Shown: positions 1 through 7,760, counted from the first letter of the stretch. The stretch: DNA of 64,000 nt from Methanobacterium sp. (GCA_030017655.1 JASEIM010000003.1:62422-126421); one strand, 5' to 3'. The notes: generated from the letters alone by a model not told the origin. Numbers and translations: made by a program.

Positions 1-451
1 GTTAAGTGCAAATAATCTGGAAGAATTAATTAAATTAATAAAACTCTATGAAAATGTCTTTGAAATGGAACCGTTCCAGTATCCATCTCATGATTACATG
101 GAGAAGATATTGAAAAACGAGAACGGCCTTTTTGTGGTTGCTAAGTATAAAGAAGAGATCATAGGGGGATTAACTGCCCATGAATTAGCATCGACATATT
201 TTTAAGCCAGTGAAGTATATGTATATGACCTTGCAGTTCATCAGGATTTCCAGAGAAAGGGGGTAGGAACCAGATTAATTGAAGAATTAAAAAAGATTTC
301 CTGTGGTAATGGGAATAAAGAAATATTCTTGCAAGCCGATGTTGGAGATGATTATGCTATAGATTTTTACAAGAAAATTGGTGGGGTTCCAGAGGATGTT
401 ATTCATTTTTCATTTGCATGTAAAGAGAATAAGAAAAGTAAGAAAGAATAA
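1..451 (+). pseudogene. AAC(3)-I-like GNAT acetyltransferase, broken by an in-frame stop
   Basis: The frame enters from the left edge (first full codon at 2). It encodes a GNAT N-acetyltransferase resembling the AAC(3)-I aminoglycoside family: a YVYDLAV strand, the acetyl-CoA loop QRKGVGTRLIEEL, a QADVGDDYAIDFYKKIGG block and an EDVIHFSF tail. An in-frame TAA at 203-205 lies just before YVYDLAV and removes the whole acetyl-CoA site from the first half. I see no convincing start with a ribosome-binding site for the second half. TAA is not a pyrrolysine codon, so readthrough is unlikely; a sequencing error remains possible. The true 5' end is outside the window and the substrate is unknown. Confidence 0.75.
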
Positions 452-672
452 TAACCTTTTGTGTCTACACTTTAAAAAACTGTATTACAAGAGAGGATCA
501 AGATAATTTCTATTAAATGCTTTAATAAATATCCAGAATAAACCTTCAGCAATATCATTTCAAATGTTTATTTTATATTACATGGTTATTTAGTTCATTT
601 AATCAACTATTTTAAGCCACATGTCGCCATAGTTATAATAAATTAACTCAAACACGATATTTCTTTGGAATT

Positions 673-1050
673 TTACTTTTTGACAAGGACTCCTATTACT
701 CCTCCCACCAAACCTAAAATTAAGCTCATGATTAATGACAATTGAAGGATTATATATCCGTTGATTAACCTGCTGCTGGTAATTACTCCTATGGTGGTGC
801 CTATATCTCCAATACCCAGAACAGATAATAAACCTATCAGGAAACCACCAATTAATCCTGAAATTGCCCCAACAACCATTCCATCTTTTTCATCCATTTT
901 ATCATAATCTTCAAACCTTTTGCTGGGATAGGATGCTAAGAATCCTCCAATAATCGGGCCTAAAACTAAAAGAGGGAAGAAGATCATTGATAAGACAATA
1001 GTTAAAGCAGCATTTACGAGAGCGCTTAGCCCTATAATTTTTAAATCCAT
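673..1050 (-). CDS. DUF5518-like small membrane protein
   Basis: A 125-residue, very hydrophobic protein with four likely membrane segments (about residues 4-22, 25-45, 60-82 and 98-122). The spans are rich in glycine, with runs such as GPIIGGFLAS and GLIGGFLIGLL, and the only clearly charged loop is SKRFEDYDKMDEKDGM near residues 43-58. This pattern matches the DUF5518 family that is common in Methanobacteriales; the family call is from memory of its look. Function is unknown; it presumably sits in the cytoplasmic membrane. It is encoded alone, opposite to its neighbours. Confidence 0.7.
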   Translation of the reverse strand: MDLKIIGLSALVNAALTIVLSMIFFPLLVLGPIIGGFLASYPSKRFEDYDKMDEKDGMVVGAISGLIGGFLIGLLSVLGIGDIGTTIGVITSSRLINGYIILQLSLIMSLILGLVGGVIGVLVKK

Positions 1051-1257
1051 TTTTTTATCAACTCATAAGTTTATAAGTATCTTGAAATTGTTTTTAAGTT
1101 ATATAATATTTTTTAGGGTGCACATTCACTGTATTATAATTGAAAAATAATAGTACACTTATTATGTGATGTATATAAATATAGATTGAAGATATTTTAG
1201 TTTTAGATAATTTTAGCAATTAATGAATAAAAAATTAAATTAATGGAGTTGAGCAAT

Positions 1258-1464
1258 ATGGCAAAGGAAATAAAACAAATAGTATTGGGCATAAGTCGAG
1301 AGGGCGATATAATTGTTAAAAGTGCAAGAGGCAGAATATACACCGTTAAAAAAGCTGCAGATTTAAAATTCAGTTGTGAGGATTTATTCCAGGATGTAGA
1401 AAAAGATTTATTCGCCACTATTGATACGGAAGCCCAACCATGGGAATGTATCGCTATAGAATAG
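1258..1464 (+). CDS. hypothetical 68-residue protein
   Basis: I do not recognise this protein. It starts MAKEIKQIVLGIS and looks like a compact beta-rich fold with alternating charged and hydrophobic stretches, an acidic C-terminal half and one tryptophan near the end (EAQPWECIAIE). An upstream ATG at 1243 would add five residues, but a GGAG at about 1245-1248 is placed to serve the ATG at 1258, so I prefer that start. No membrane segment or signal peptide is visible. It stands alone between the DUF5518 gene and the fluoride-riboswitch operon. Confidence 0.6.
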   Translation: MAKEIKQIVLGISREGDIIVKSARGRIYTVKKAADLKFSCEDLFQDVEKDLFATIDTEAQPWECIAIE

Positions 1465-1657
1465 AGCAATAAATAGGAAATATAATAAATAAAATTAAAT
1501 TTTAATCTTTTTTAAAAATTGACTAGTTTAATAGCCTAAGTCTGGATAATTTCTATTATTTCAAAGTTTAAAATTTCAATTAGTTAAATTTTGACGCTTT
1601 TAGCTACATATTTTAACGGATATAATTCTTTGCATTATTACAGTATTTTATAAAAGG

Positions 1658-1692
1658 AATTATATAATAGGATAAAACAAAAACAATATTAT
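1658..1692 (+). promoter_or_regulatory. TATA-box promoter of the fluoride-riboswitch operon
   Basis: An A+T-rich TATA element (TTATATAAT, about 1660-1668) lies 24-30 bases upstream of the first riboswitch stem at 1694. That is the normal archaeal TATA-to-start distance, so transcription would begin almost exactly at the aptamer. No operator-like repeat is seen. The stretch from the preceding gene (1465) to this promoter is A+T-rich and shows nothing else I can name. Confidence 0.6.
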
Positions 1693-1745
1693 AGGTGATG
1701 GAGTTCACCTTCTAACTGCTTCTTTTAAGCTGATGACTCCTAATT
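1692..1745 (+). promoter_or_regulatory. fluoride riboswitch (crcB motif)
   Basis: The sequence fits the crcB-motif aptamer. GGTGA (1694-1698) pairs with TCACC (1705-1709). GCTT (1718-1721) pairs with AAGC (1727-1730) and is followed by the conserved CTGATG. The pseudoknot GGAGT (1700-1704) pairs with ACTCC (1736-1740). The layout matches the Thermotoga aptamer as I remember it, including the AACTG joining strand. Expression platform: GACTCCT (1735-1741), which includes the pseudoknot strand, can instead pair with AGGAGGTC (1758-1765), the Shine-Dalgarno of the ORF at 1770. Fluoride binding would tie up ACTCC in the pseudoknot and free the ribosome site, so this reads as a translational ON switch. 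The aptamer is seen directly; the switching model is inference. Confidence 0.93.
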
Positions 1746-1769
1746 AATAGTTTATAAAGGAGGTCAGCA

Positions 1770-1928
1770 ATGTACTTAAAATCAAAATCAGTAATAATGA
1801 ATATAATTATCTTAAAGCTAATTACTTTAGGATCAGGAATTATAATCTCTATTCAATACTTGTACATTTTAAATCCTTCTTTTATGAATTTAAACAAGGA
1901 GAGATGTCGATATGAGCAGCATTATTGA
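1770..1928 (+). CDS. 52-residue single-pass membrane ORF under the fluoride riboswitch
   Basis: A short frame with the best ribosome-binding site in the region (AGGAGGT at 1758-1764, six bases before ATG). It encodes a peptide with one likely membrane span (about residues 8-35, containing NIIILKLITLGSGIIIS), a basic N-terminus (KSKS) and a charged tail (NKERCRYEQHY). It is not a CrcB/Fluc channel, which is about 125 residues with four spans, and I recognise no family. Its last 17 bases overlap the enolase start at 1912, and the enolase ribosome site (AAGGAGAG) lies inside it, so translation is probably coupled. It could be a fluoride-related membrane peptide, a channel remnant, or a leader whose translation opens the enolase start. 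Confidence 0.55.
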   Translation: MYLKSKSVIMNIIILKLITLGSGIIISIQYLYILNPSFMNLNKERCRYEQHY

Positions 1929-3159
1929 AGACATGAATATAAAAAAGATTTTAGATAGTAGAGGAAATCCAACAGTAGAAGTAGAAATTTTAACCGAAAG
2001 AGGTTTTGGAAGAGCAGCAGCCCCAAGTGGTGCAAGTACTGGAGTACGTGAAGTTGTATCTTTCCCTGAAAATGGTATTGATGCAATAGATGAAATAGAA
2101 CTGGATATTTCAAGAGAAATTATAGGAATATATGCAGAAGAAATAAACACCATAGACAGCCTATTAAAGGAAATAGATGGTACAGATAACCTTTCATGCT
2201 TAGGAGGAAACATAATTGTCGCTGTTTCAATGGCCGCTGCAAAAGCCGCTGCATCATCATACGATCTACCATTATACAGCTTTTTAGGAGGAAATATGAA
2301 AAATGAGATTCCATACCCTCTGGGAAACATGATAAACGGCGGAGCACATGCTGGTAAAAATGCTCCAGACATACAGGAATTCTTAGTAGTTCCAGTCGGC
2401 GCTAAAAACATCACTGAAGCGGTATTTGCAAATTCCAGTGTTCACAAAAAGATTGGAGAATTTATAAAGGCCAAGGACAGCACATTCACCGGTGGAAAAG
2501 GAGATGAAGGTGGATGGGCACCAAATCTCACCAACGAGGATGCACTTGAAATTCAGGCAAGGGCATGTGAAGAAGTAAGCGATGAAACTGGCGTAAAAGT
2601 TAGACCATCTATGGATATAGCTGCAAGCAGTCTATGGGATGATTCAAAAGAAAAATACATTTATGAAAGGGAAGGTGTGAGTAGAGACACCGGTGAACAG
2701 ATAGATTTCGTAGAAGAAATCATCGATACTTATAAAATGTTTTTCATGGAAGACCCATTACATGAAGCTGATTTTCAGGGCTTTACAGAACTTACAAAAA
2801 GAGCTGGAAACCGGTGTATTATTTGTGGCGATGATATTTTTGTTACAAATGCGGAGATTCTCCAGGAAGGAATTGATATTGGCGCTGCAAACTCAATTAT
2901 AATTAAACCTAACCAGATAGGTACATTAACAGACACTTATGAAACAGTAACTCTTGCAAAAGATAACGGATATGTGCCTGTGGTTTCTCATAGGTCTGGT
3001 GAGACTACTGATGAAACAATTGCCCATTTAGCTGTTGCTTTTTCATGTCCATTAATTAAGACTGGGGCGTTAGGTGGAGAAAGAATAGCAAAACTCAACG
3101 AACTAATACGTATAGAAAAATCAATGGAAATGCCAAAAATGGCTAAAATAAAAAAATAA
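1912..3159 (+). CDS. eno: enolase, fluoride-riboswitch-controlled paralogue
   Basis: Phosphopyruvate hydratase, 415 residues, interconverting 2-phosphoglycerate and phosphoenolpyruvate in central carbon metabolism. The catalytic set looks intact: the SGAST mobile loop, GGAHAGKNAPDIQEF, the acid-base glutamate in KGDEGGWAP, magnesium ligands in SMDIAAS, MEDPL and CGDDIF, the catalytic lysine in IIIKPNQIGT, SHRSGETTD, and LIKTGALGGERIAKLN. Enolase is the textbook fluoride-inhibited enzyme, and here it follows a fluoride riboswitch. A second enolase, in the usual rpoK-eno position, begins at 63793; over the shared N-terminal region the two are clearly homologous but differ at many positions. Start chosen at ATG 1912 behind AAGGAGAG. 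Confidence 0.95.
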   Translation: MSSIIEDMNIKKILDSRGNPTVEVEILTERGFGRAAAPSGASTGVREVVSFPENGIDAIDEIELDISREIIGIYAEEINTIDSLLKEIDGTDNLSCLGGNIIVAVSMAAAKAAASSYDLPLYSFLGGNMKNEIPYPLGNMINGGAHAGKNAPDIQEFLVVPVGAKNITEAVFANSSVHKKIGEFIKAKDSTFTGGKGDEGGWAPNLTNEDALEIQARACEEVSDETGVKVRPSMDIAASSLWDDSKEKYIYEREGVSRDTGEQIDFVEEIIDTYKMFFMEDPLHEADFQGFTELTKRAGNRCIICGDDIFVTNAEILQEGIDIGAANSIIIKPNQIGTLTDTYETVTLAKDNGYVPVVSHRSGETTDETIAHLAVAFSCPLIKTGALGGERIAKLNELIRIEKSMEMPKMAKIKK

Positions 3160-3186
3160 TTAGTTAAAATTAAGGAGGAGATATAG

Positions 3187-3714
3187 ATGAATCTTTGGAA
3201 GGATTTGAAAACTGGACCCTCAGTTCCTGAAGTTGTATATGCTGTTATTGAGATACCTAAGGGATCTAGAAATAAATATGAATATGATAAGGATATGGAG
3301 GCATTTGCACTGGACAGGGTGCTTTACTCACCATTCCATTATCCAGCAGAATATGGTATAATACCTCAAACATTATGGGATGACGGAGACCCAATGGATA
3401 TTATTGTTTTGATGGATCAGTCCACATTCCCTGGATGTGTAATTGAAGCCCGTCCTATTGGAATAATGAGGATGATGGACGGTGAAGACAGCGACGACAA
3501 AATTTTAAGCGTACCTATTAATGATCCAAGATGCAATGATATAACTGATATTAATGATGTTTCAAAACATTTACTGGATGAAATTGCACACTTTTTCAAA
3601 GAATACAAAACACTAGAAGGAAAAGTTACAGAAGTAATGGGATGGGAAAATGAACAAAAAGCATTTGAAGCAGTTGAACATTCCATAGACTTATACAATA
3701 AAAATGAAAAATAA
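3187..3714 (+). CDS. ppa: inorganic pyrophosphatase, family I
   Basis: A 175-residue soluble pyrophosphatase that hydrolyses diphosphate to phosphate and pulls biosynthetic reactions forward. The family I signature DDGDPMDI (about residues 65-72), the substrate-binding PKGSRNKYEYDK and the YPAEYGIIPQT block are all present. It begins 27 bases after the enolase stop with a strong AAGGAGGAG site, so it is probably co-transcribed with enolase behind the riboswitch. From memory, ppa lies upstream of rpoE' in other Methanobacteriales too, which would make the riboswitch-enolase unit the newcomer. Whether fluoride controls ppa translation as well is not shown by the sequence. Confidence 0.95.
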   Translation: MNLWKDLKTGPSVPEVVYAVIEIPKGSRNKYEYDKDMEAFALDRVLYSPFHYPAEYGIIPQTLWDDGDPMDIIVLMDQSTFPGCVIEARPIGIMRMMDGEDSDDKILSVPINDPRCNDITDINDVSKHLLDEIAHFFKEYKTLEGKVTEVMGWENEQKAFEAVEHSIDLYNKNEK

Positions 3715-3782
3715 GCAGGGCTAAAGCACCTGAACGTTAAATTTATGTTCAATAAATAAAAAGGATAGACCGAAGTGGTTTA

Positions 3783-4337
3783 ATGTATTTAATATCTAAA
3801 ATTGAAGATACCGTAAGAGTTCCGCCAACATTGTTCGAAGAACCATTGGAAGATGTTGCATTCCAACTTTTAAATGAAAATTATGTTGGAAAAATAGATA
3901 AAAAGCTCGGATTAATGATTACAGTTAAAGAAATCGAAGAAATTGGTGTTGGTAAAGTTATAATGGGCGATGGCGCAGCATATCATGATGTAACTTTTAC
4001 AGCCCTCTTTTTCAGGCCAAAATTGCAAGAAATTGTAGAAGGAGAAGTTATAGAAATAACAGAATTCGGTGCATTCGTCCGAATTGGACCTATGGACGGT
4101 CTTGTCCACGTATCACAGGTAACTGACGATTACATAAATTATGATGCAAAAAGAGGGGCGCTGCTGGGTAAAGAGTCAAAAAAGACTCTTGAAGAAGGAA
4201 ACAAAGTTCGTGCAAGGGTTGTTGCCCTGAGCCTTAAAGGAAAATCCTCTAAAGAAACTAAAATAGGTCTTACAATGAGGCAGCCAGGTCTTGGAAGAGA
4301 AGAATGGATTGAAAAAGAGAAAAGGAAGAAGAAATAA
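3783..4337 (+). CDS. rpoE1: DNA-directed RNA polymerase subunit E' (Rpo7)
   Basis: A 184-residue homologue of eukaryotic RPB7. The N-terminal RNP-like domain (residues 1-80, MYLISKIEDTVRVPPTLF) docks on the polymerase core. The C-terminal S1 domain (from about residue 82, VEGEVIEITEFGAFVRIGPMDG) binds exiting RNA. With Rpo4 it forms the stalk that helps open the promoter and keep elongation going. It is 68 bases downstream of ppa, and its TAA overlaps the ATG of the Spt4 gene by one base. The lysine- and arginine-rich C-terminus is normal for methanogens. Confidence 0.95.
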   Translation: MYLISKIEDTVRVPPTLFEEPLEDVAFQLLNENYVGKIDKKLGLMITVKEIEEIGVGKVIMGDGAAYHDVTFTALFFRPKLQEIVEGEVIEITEFGAFVRIGPMDGLVHVSQVTDDYINYDAKRGALLGKESKKTLEEGNKVRARVVALSLKGKSSKETKIGLTMRQPGLGREEWIEKEKRKKK

Positions 4338-4519
4338 TGGTTACAAAAGCATGTACAAGATGTAAAAGGTTGATGGAATCAGAAAGATGTGCAATATGTG
4401 ATATACCTTCTTCAAAAAACTGGAGCGGTTTTTTAATAATAATCGACCCGGAAAAGTCAGGTATTGCAAAGGAACTTAATATAAGTCTTCCTGGAGAATA
4501 CGCATTAAGAGTAAGATAA
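4337..4519 (+). CDS. rpoE2: Spt4 (RNA polymerase subunit E'')
   Basis: A 60-residue zinc-ribbon protein with two cysteine pairs (CTRCKRL and CAICD), the archaeal Spt4 that partners Spt5 in the processivity clamp of RNA polymerase. It starts in the TAATG overlap with rpoE', so it is translationally coupled to it. Typical length and the conserved SSKNWSGFLIIIDPEKS block make the call firm. Confidence 0.95.
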   Translation: MVTKACTRCKRLMESERCAICDIPSSKNWSGFLIIIDPEKSGIAKELNISLPGEYALRVR

Positions 4520-4542
4520 ATTCATAAAAATCAGGTTATAAA

Positions 4543-5046
4543 GTGTTAATATTAAAAAAAAAGGGAAGAAAATATTTTAAAAAGCCTTTAGGTGCTCTTT
4601 ACCCTTCTTTAAATGATTTAGATAAGAGTTTACTTGAAGATGGTTTCATAATCTCCATTGGGGATGCCACAACTAAAAATCTTTTAGATGCCCATATAAT
4701 TCCGAGAATTGGAATTATAGATAACAAAATTGAAAGAAAAAAATCAGAACACCACATTGAATATAACGCAATCAGGCTAACAGCTAATAATCCTCCAGGA
4801 ACAATAACTGATGAACTATGGGAGACAATAAACAAAGCCTTTAAAATTGCCAGAAAATCAAACGTTTTAATCACCATAAATGGTGAAGAGGATCTGGCAG
4901 TGATCCCAAGTGCATTAATGTCTGAGGAAAATATTATAATTTTGTATGGACAACCTGGAGAAGGTTTAGTGGTTGTTAATGCTGATGAAATAAAGAAAAT
5001 AGCAAAAGAGATGCTGAATTACTTTGAAAAGGTTGAAGGAATATAA
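4543..5046 (+). CDS. GTP-dependent dephospho-CoA kinase (DUF359)
   Basis: A 167-residue DUF359 protein, the archaeal family shown to phosphorylate dephospho-CoA with GTP in the last step of coenzyme A synthesis. Recognisable parts are the N-terminal KPLGALYPS, IISIGDATTKNLL, the IPRIGIIDNKIERK segment and ITINGEEDLAVIPSAL. The start is a GTG at 4543, 23 bases after spt4. It lies between transcription and ribosomal genes, a common archaeal arrangement. It is unrelated to bacterial CoaE by fold, so I give no bacterial symbol. Confidence 0.88.
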   Translation: MLILKKKGRKYFKKPLGALYPSLNDLDKSLLEDGFIISIGDATTKNLLDAHIIPRIGIIDNKIERKKSEHHIEYNAIRLTANNPPGTITDELWETINKAFKIARKSNVLITINGEEDLAVIPSALMSEENIIILYGQPGEGLVVVNADEIKKIAKEMLNYFEKVEGI

Positions 5047-5085
5047 TTTTCCTGAATCCAATAATACATATTTGGAGGTCAAATA

Positions 5086-5397
5086 ATGGACATAGAAATT
5101 AAAGATAAAAATGAAAATCCACTTTTAAACAGAACAGAAATACACTTTGACTGCATATATCAGGGAGAAGCTACTCCTAAAATTATGGATATTAAAAATA
5201 AGCTTGTTGCATTGCTCGATGCAGATAAAAAGCTTCTTGTAGTTGATAAAGTTTTACCTAAGTTTGGTGAAGGTAGAGCTGATGGATATGCAAAAATATA
5301 TGATTCAGAAGAAAATTTAAACAAGATCGAAGCTAAACATGTTTTAGCTAAAAACCAAGAGCCTCAAGAAGGTGAAGAACCTCAGGAGGAAGAATAA
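5086..5397 (+). CDS. rps24e: 30S ribosomal protein S24e
   Basis: A 103-residue archaeal/eukaryotic-type small-subunit protein with the S24e signature (NPLLNRTEIHFDCIYQGEATP, then DKVLPKFGEGRADGYAKIYDS). The glutamate/proline-rich C-terminus (EPQEGEEPQEEE) is acidic and probably disordered. A GGAGGTC site precedes the ATG. The TAA overlaps the S27ae start by one base, so the pair is coupled. Confidence 0.95.
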   Translation: MDIEIKDKNENPLLNRTEIHFDCIYQGEATPKIMDIKNKLVALLDADKKLLVVDKVLPKFGEGRADGYAKIYDSEENLNKIEAKHVLAKNQEPQEGEEPQEEE

Positions 5398-5552
5398 TGA
5401 GAAAATGCGACCTTTATGAAGTTAAAGATAATAAACTCGTCAGAAAAAATCCAGAATGTGTTAGATGTTCACATGGTGTTTTCATGGCAGACCATGGAGA
5501 CAGATACGCATGTGGAAAGTGCGGATACACAGAATGGAAAACTAAAGAATAA
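5397..5552 (+). CDS. rps27ae: 30S ribosomal protein S27ae
   Basis: A 51-residue zinc-binding ribosomal protein beginning MRKCDLYEVKDNKLVRKN, with CVRC and CGKC pairs that form the zinc ribbon. It is the archaeal counterpart of the eukaryotic ubiquitin-fused S27a, here without ubiquitin. The ATG uses the last base of the S24e stop codon. Confidence 0.95.
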   Translation: MRKCDLYEVKDNKLVRKNPECVRCSHGVFMADHGDRYACGKCGYTEWKTKE

Positions 5553-5597
5553 ATATTTAATTTTTTAATTTTTATTAAATAAATAAGGTGGAAAACC

Positions 5598-7004
5598 TTG
5601 AATTTAAGATCTGGACGGCTTAAAGGGAAGATGAGCAGAGAAGCTGCATCTTTTAATTCTTCTTTAGAATCTGATAAACGTATTTTTGACGCAGATATTA
5701 AACTCAATACTGCACATACAACCATGCTGGCAAAACAGGGAATAATATCTAACGAAATTGCTGAAGAAATATTAAAAGCATTAAGTGAACTTAGAGAAGA
5801 AGGAATTGAAGCCCTCGACCTTGATCCTTCTGTAGAAGATATTCACATGGCTGTTGAAAATTATGTAACTTCTAAAATAGGAGAAGTTGCAGGGTTTATG
5901 CATACCGGAAAATCAAGGAATGATCAGGTGGCAACGGATCTTAGATTAGCTATGAAGGAAGAAATTAAAGTAATATGTAATTCTATACTTCTTTTTATTG
6001 AAGAAATCATTAACATGGCTGATGAACATAAAGAAACTATTTTTGTGGGGTATACTCATCTTCAGCATGCTCAGCCTACTACATTTGCTCATCACTTACT
6101 TGCATATGCAAATGCTCTTAAAAGAGACTACGGGCGTTTGATAGATGCATATAAAAGGGCGGATATGAATCCTCTTGGTTCTGCAGCTTTGACAACTACA
6201 AGTTTCCCTATTGACCGTGAAATGACAACTGAACTTCTTGGATTTAGTAAAGTTATGGAAAATTCTATAGATGGTGTAAGTTCAAGAGATTTTATAGCAG
6301 AAATAGTATTTTCTCTTACTATGCTTGCTTCAACCATGAGTAAAATTTGTGAAGAACTCATAATATGGAGCACATTTGAATTTGGAGTGGTTAAGATAGC
6401 TTATGAATATTCTTCAACTTCATCGATTATGCCTCAAAAAAAGAATCCGGATATTGCAGAGCTTGTAAGGGCAAAAAGTGCAATTCTTACTGGGGAATTA
6501 ATGACTATACTAACTATTTTAAAAGCATTACCTTACAGTTACAATAAAGATTTACAGGAAATAACCCCTCATCTTTGGAATTCTGTGGATAATGCTAAAT
6601 CAATGCTCAGTATCATGCATGGGATGTTATCAACAATTGAAGTTAACAAGGAACGTGCAGATGAGCTTGCAAAATCCAATTTTGCCACTGTAACTGAGTT
6701 AGCAGATATACTGGTTCGTGAAAAAAACATGCCTTTCAGGACTGCACATCAAATAGTTGGAAGGATGGTTACGGAAGCTTTAGATAACAACGTGTCTATT
6801 GATGATATTGATTCAAAGTTTTTAGATAACGTTGCAATTGATCTGTTCAATAAACCCCTTGAACTTGATGATGATATCATAAAAAAAGCATTAGATCCAA
6901 TGGAAAACATTAAGGCAAGAACGGTAATTGGAGGATCTTCTCCAGAAGCAACTGGAGATACTATTCTAAAATTAAGACAGTTTGTTAATTCCAGTAAAAA
7001 ATAG
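5598..7004 (+). CDS. argH: argininosuccinate lyase
   Basis: A 468-residue fumarase/aspartase-superfamily enzyme that splits argininosuccinate into arginine and fumarate, the last step of arginine synthesis. The signature SSIMPQKKNPD carrying the catalytic serine loop is at about residues 274-284; HTGKSRNDQVATDLR and GYTHLQHAQPTT are the other two active-site regions. The start is a TTG at 5598 behind AAGGTGG. It is the last gene on this strand before a hairpin terminator and a convergent Hsp20 gene. Confidence 0.95.
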   Translation: MNLRSGRLKGKMSREAASFNSSLESDKRIFDADIKLNTAHTTMLAKQGIISNEIAEEILKALSELREEGIEALDLDPSVEDIHMAVENYVTSKIGEVAGFMHTGKSRNDQVATDLRLAMKEEIKVICNSILLFIEEIINMADEHKETIFVGYTHLQHAQPTTFAHHLLAYANALKRDYGRLIDAYKRADMNPLGSAALTTTSFPIDREMTTELLGFSKVMENSIDGVSSRDFIAEIVFSLTMLASTMSKICEELIIWSTFEFGVVKIAYEYSSTSSIMPQKKNPDIAELVRAKSAILTGELMTILTILKALPYSYNKDLQEITPHLWNSVDNAKSMLSIMHGMLSTIEVNKERADELAKSNFATVTELADILVREKNMPFRTAHQIVGRMVTEALDNNVSIDDIDSKFLDNVAIDLFNKPLELDDDIIKKALDPMENIKARTVIGGSSPEATGDTILKLRQFVNSSKK

Positions 7005-7031
7005 TAATTTAATTTAAAAAAATTAATAAGT

Positions 7032-7053
7032 ACATCCCATTAGGGATGTTTTA
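7032..7053. terminator. hairpin terminator between convergent argH and hsp20
   Basis: ACATCCC (7032-7038) pairs with GGGATGT (7043-7049) around a four-base loop and is followed by TTTTA. Its position between two convergent genes suggests termination for argH and possibly for hsp20 on the other strand. Confidence 0.55.
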
Positions 7054-7058
7054 GAGAA

Positions 7059-7514
7059 TTATTTGATTTTAATACTGAAGCTTTCTTCTTTTTCCTGTTT
7101 AGGTACTTCAACGGTTAAAACACCGTTTTCAAAAGTAGCTTCAGCTTCTTCAGCCATCACTTTTTTAGGGAACCTTACAGTTCTCCTTAAAACACCTTTT
7201 TTTCTGTCATGGAGAGTTATGTAACTTCCTTTCTGGACTTCCATCTCAAAGTCAAAGTCTGCTTTGACCTTTAACTTGTTTTCTGTAACTCTCAGGTCTA
7301 TATCTTCTTTTTTAATTCCAGGTAAGTCAACATGGACGATAATGTCCTCGTCGGTTTCAATTATGTCTTTTCCTGGAACAAAGGTGTAATCTACAACTGA
7401 TTTTTCCAGATCCTGTCTGATTGTATCAATTGTTCTTGAAGTGTCTTCAAGCATTCTCTCAATTAAACCTTTCCTATCTAAAATAGTTTTTCTATATTTT
7501 CTTCTATGTTTCAT
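7059..7514 (-). CDS. hsp20: small heat shock protein Hsp20
   Basis: A 151-residue alpha-crystallin-type chaperone that holds unfolding proteins in a refoldable state. The alpha-crystallin domain runs from about residue 45 (VPGKDIIETDEDIIVHVDLPGIKKEDIDL) to residue 140, with RTVRFPKKV and the ENGVLTVEVPK strand. The C-terminal SIKIK is the I-x-I type motif used in oligomer assembly. The ATG at 7514 is preceded by GAGGCTGG, and a TATA run lies about 50 bases upstream (7561-7570 on the plus strand). Divergent from the small DUF3096 gene. Confidence 0.93.
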   Translation of the reverse strand: MKHRRKYRKTILDRKGLIERMLEDTSRTIDTIRQDLEKSVVDYTFVPGKDIIETDEDIIVHVDLPGIKKEDIDLRVTENKLKVKADFDFEMEVQKGSYITLHDRKKGVLRRTVRFPKKVMAEEAEATFENGVLTVEVPKQEKEESFSIKIK

Positions 7515-7719
7515 TTTTCCAGCCTCATTTTTTGAGTCATCTAATATTATTCAAATAAAATATATATATAATTTCTGGTAGAACCTGGATTATACTAAAA
7601 ATAGGTTTAAATTATTAAAAACCGTACAATTTTTGATTTTATTGTTTTATTTCTTGATTGATTACTTATAAAAATAGTTTAAATTAACTAGATAAGGCTG
7701 TTTTTCTATTTAAAGCAAA

Positions 7720-7750
7720 TTGATAATATTTATATATTATATATTATCAA
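7720..7750 (+). promoter_or_regulatory. TATA region flanked by TTGATAAT inverted repeats
   Basis: TTGATAAT (7720-7727) and ATTATCAA (7743-7750) form perfect inverted arms around a TATATATTATA stretch just before the DUF3096 ATG at 7761. The TATA sits inside the repeat, so a protein bound to the arms could block or recruit the transcription factors. The same TTGATAA half-site flanks the histone promoter region (10007-10023). Regulator unknown. Confidence 0.35.
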
Positions 7751-7760
7751 ATATATAGTC

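Noticed and set aside
203..205. Readthrough of the in-frame stop in the acetyltransferase
   Set aside because: The stop is TAA, not the pyrrolysine TAG or the selenocysteine TGA, and no recoding element is seen.
1890..2414. Long minus-strand frames opposite enolase (also opposite S3, L13, argH and others)
   Set aside because: Shadows of well-supported genes, with serine/leucine-rich composition typical of antisense frames.
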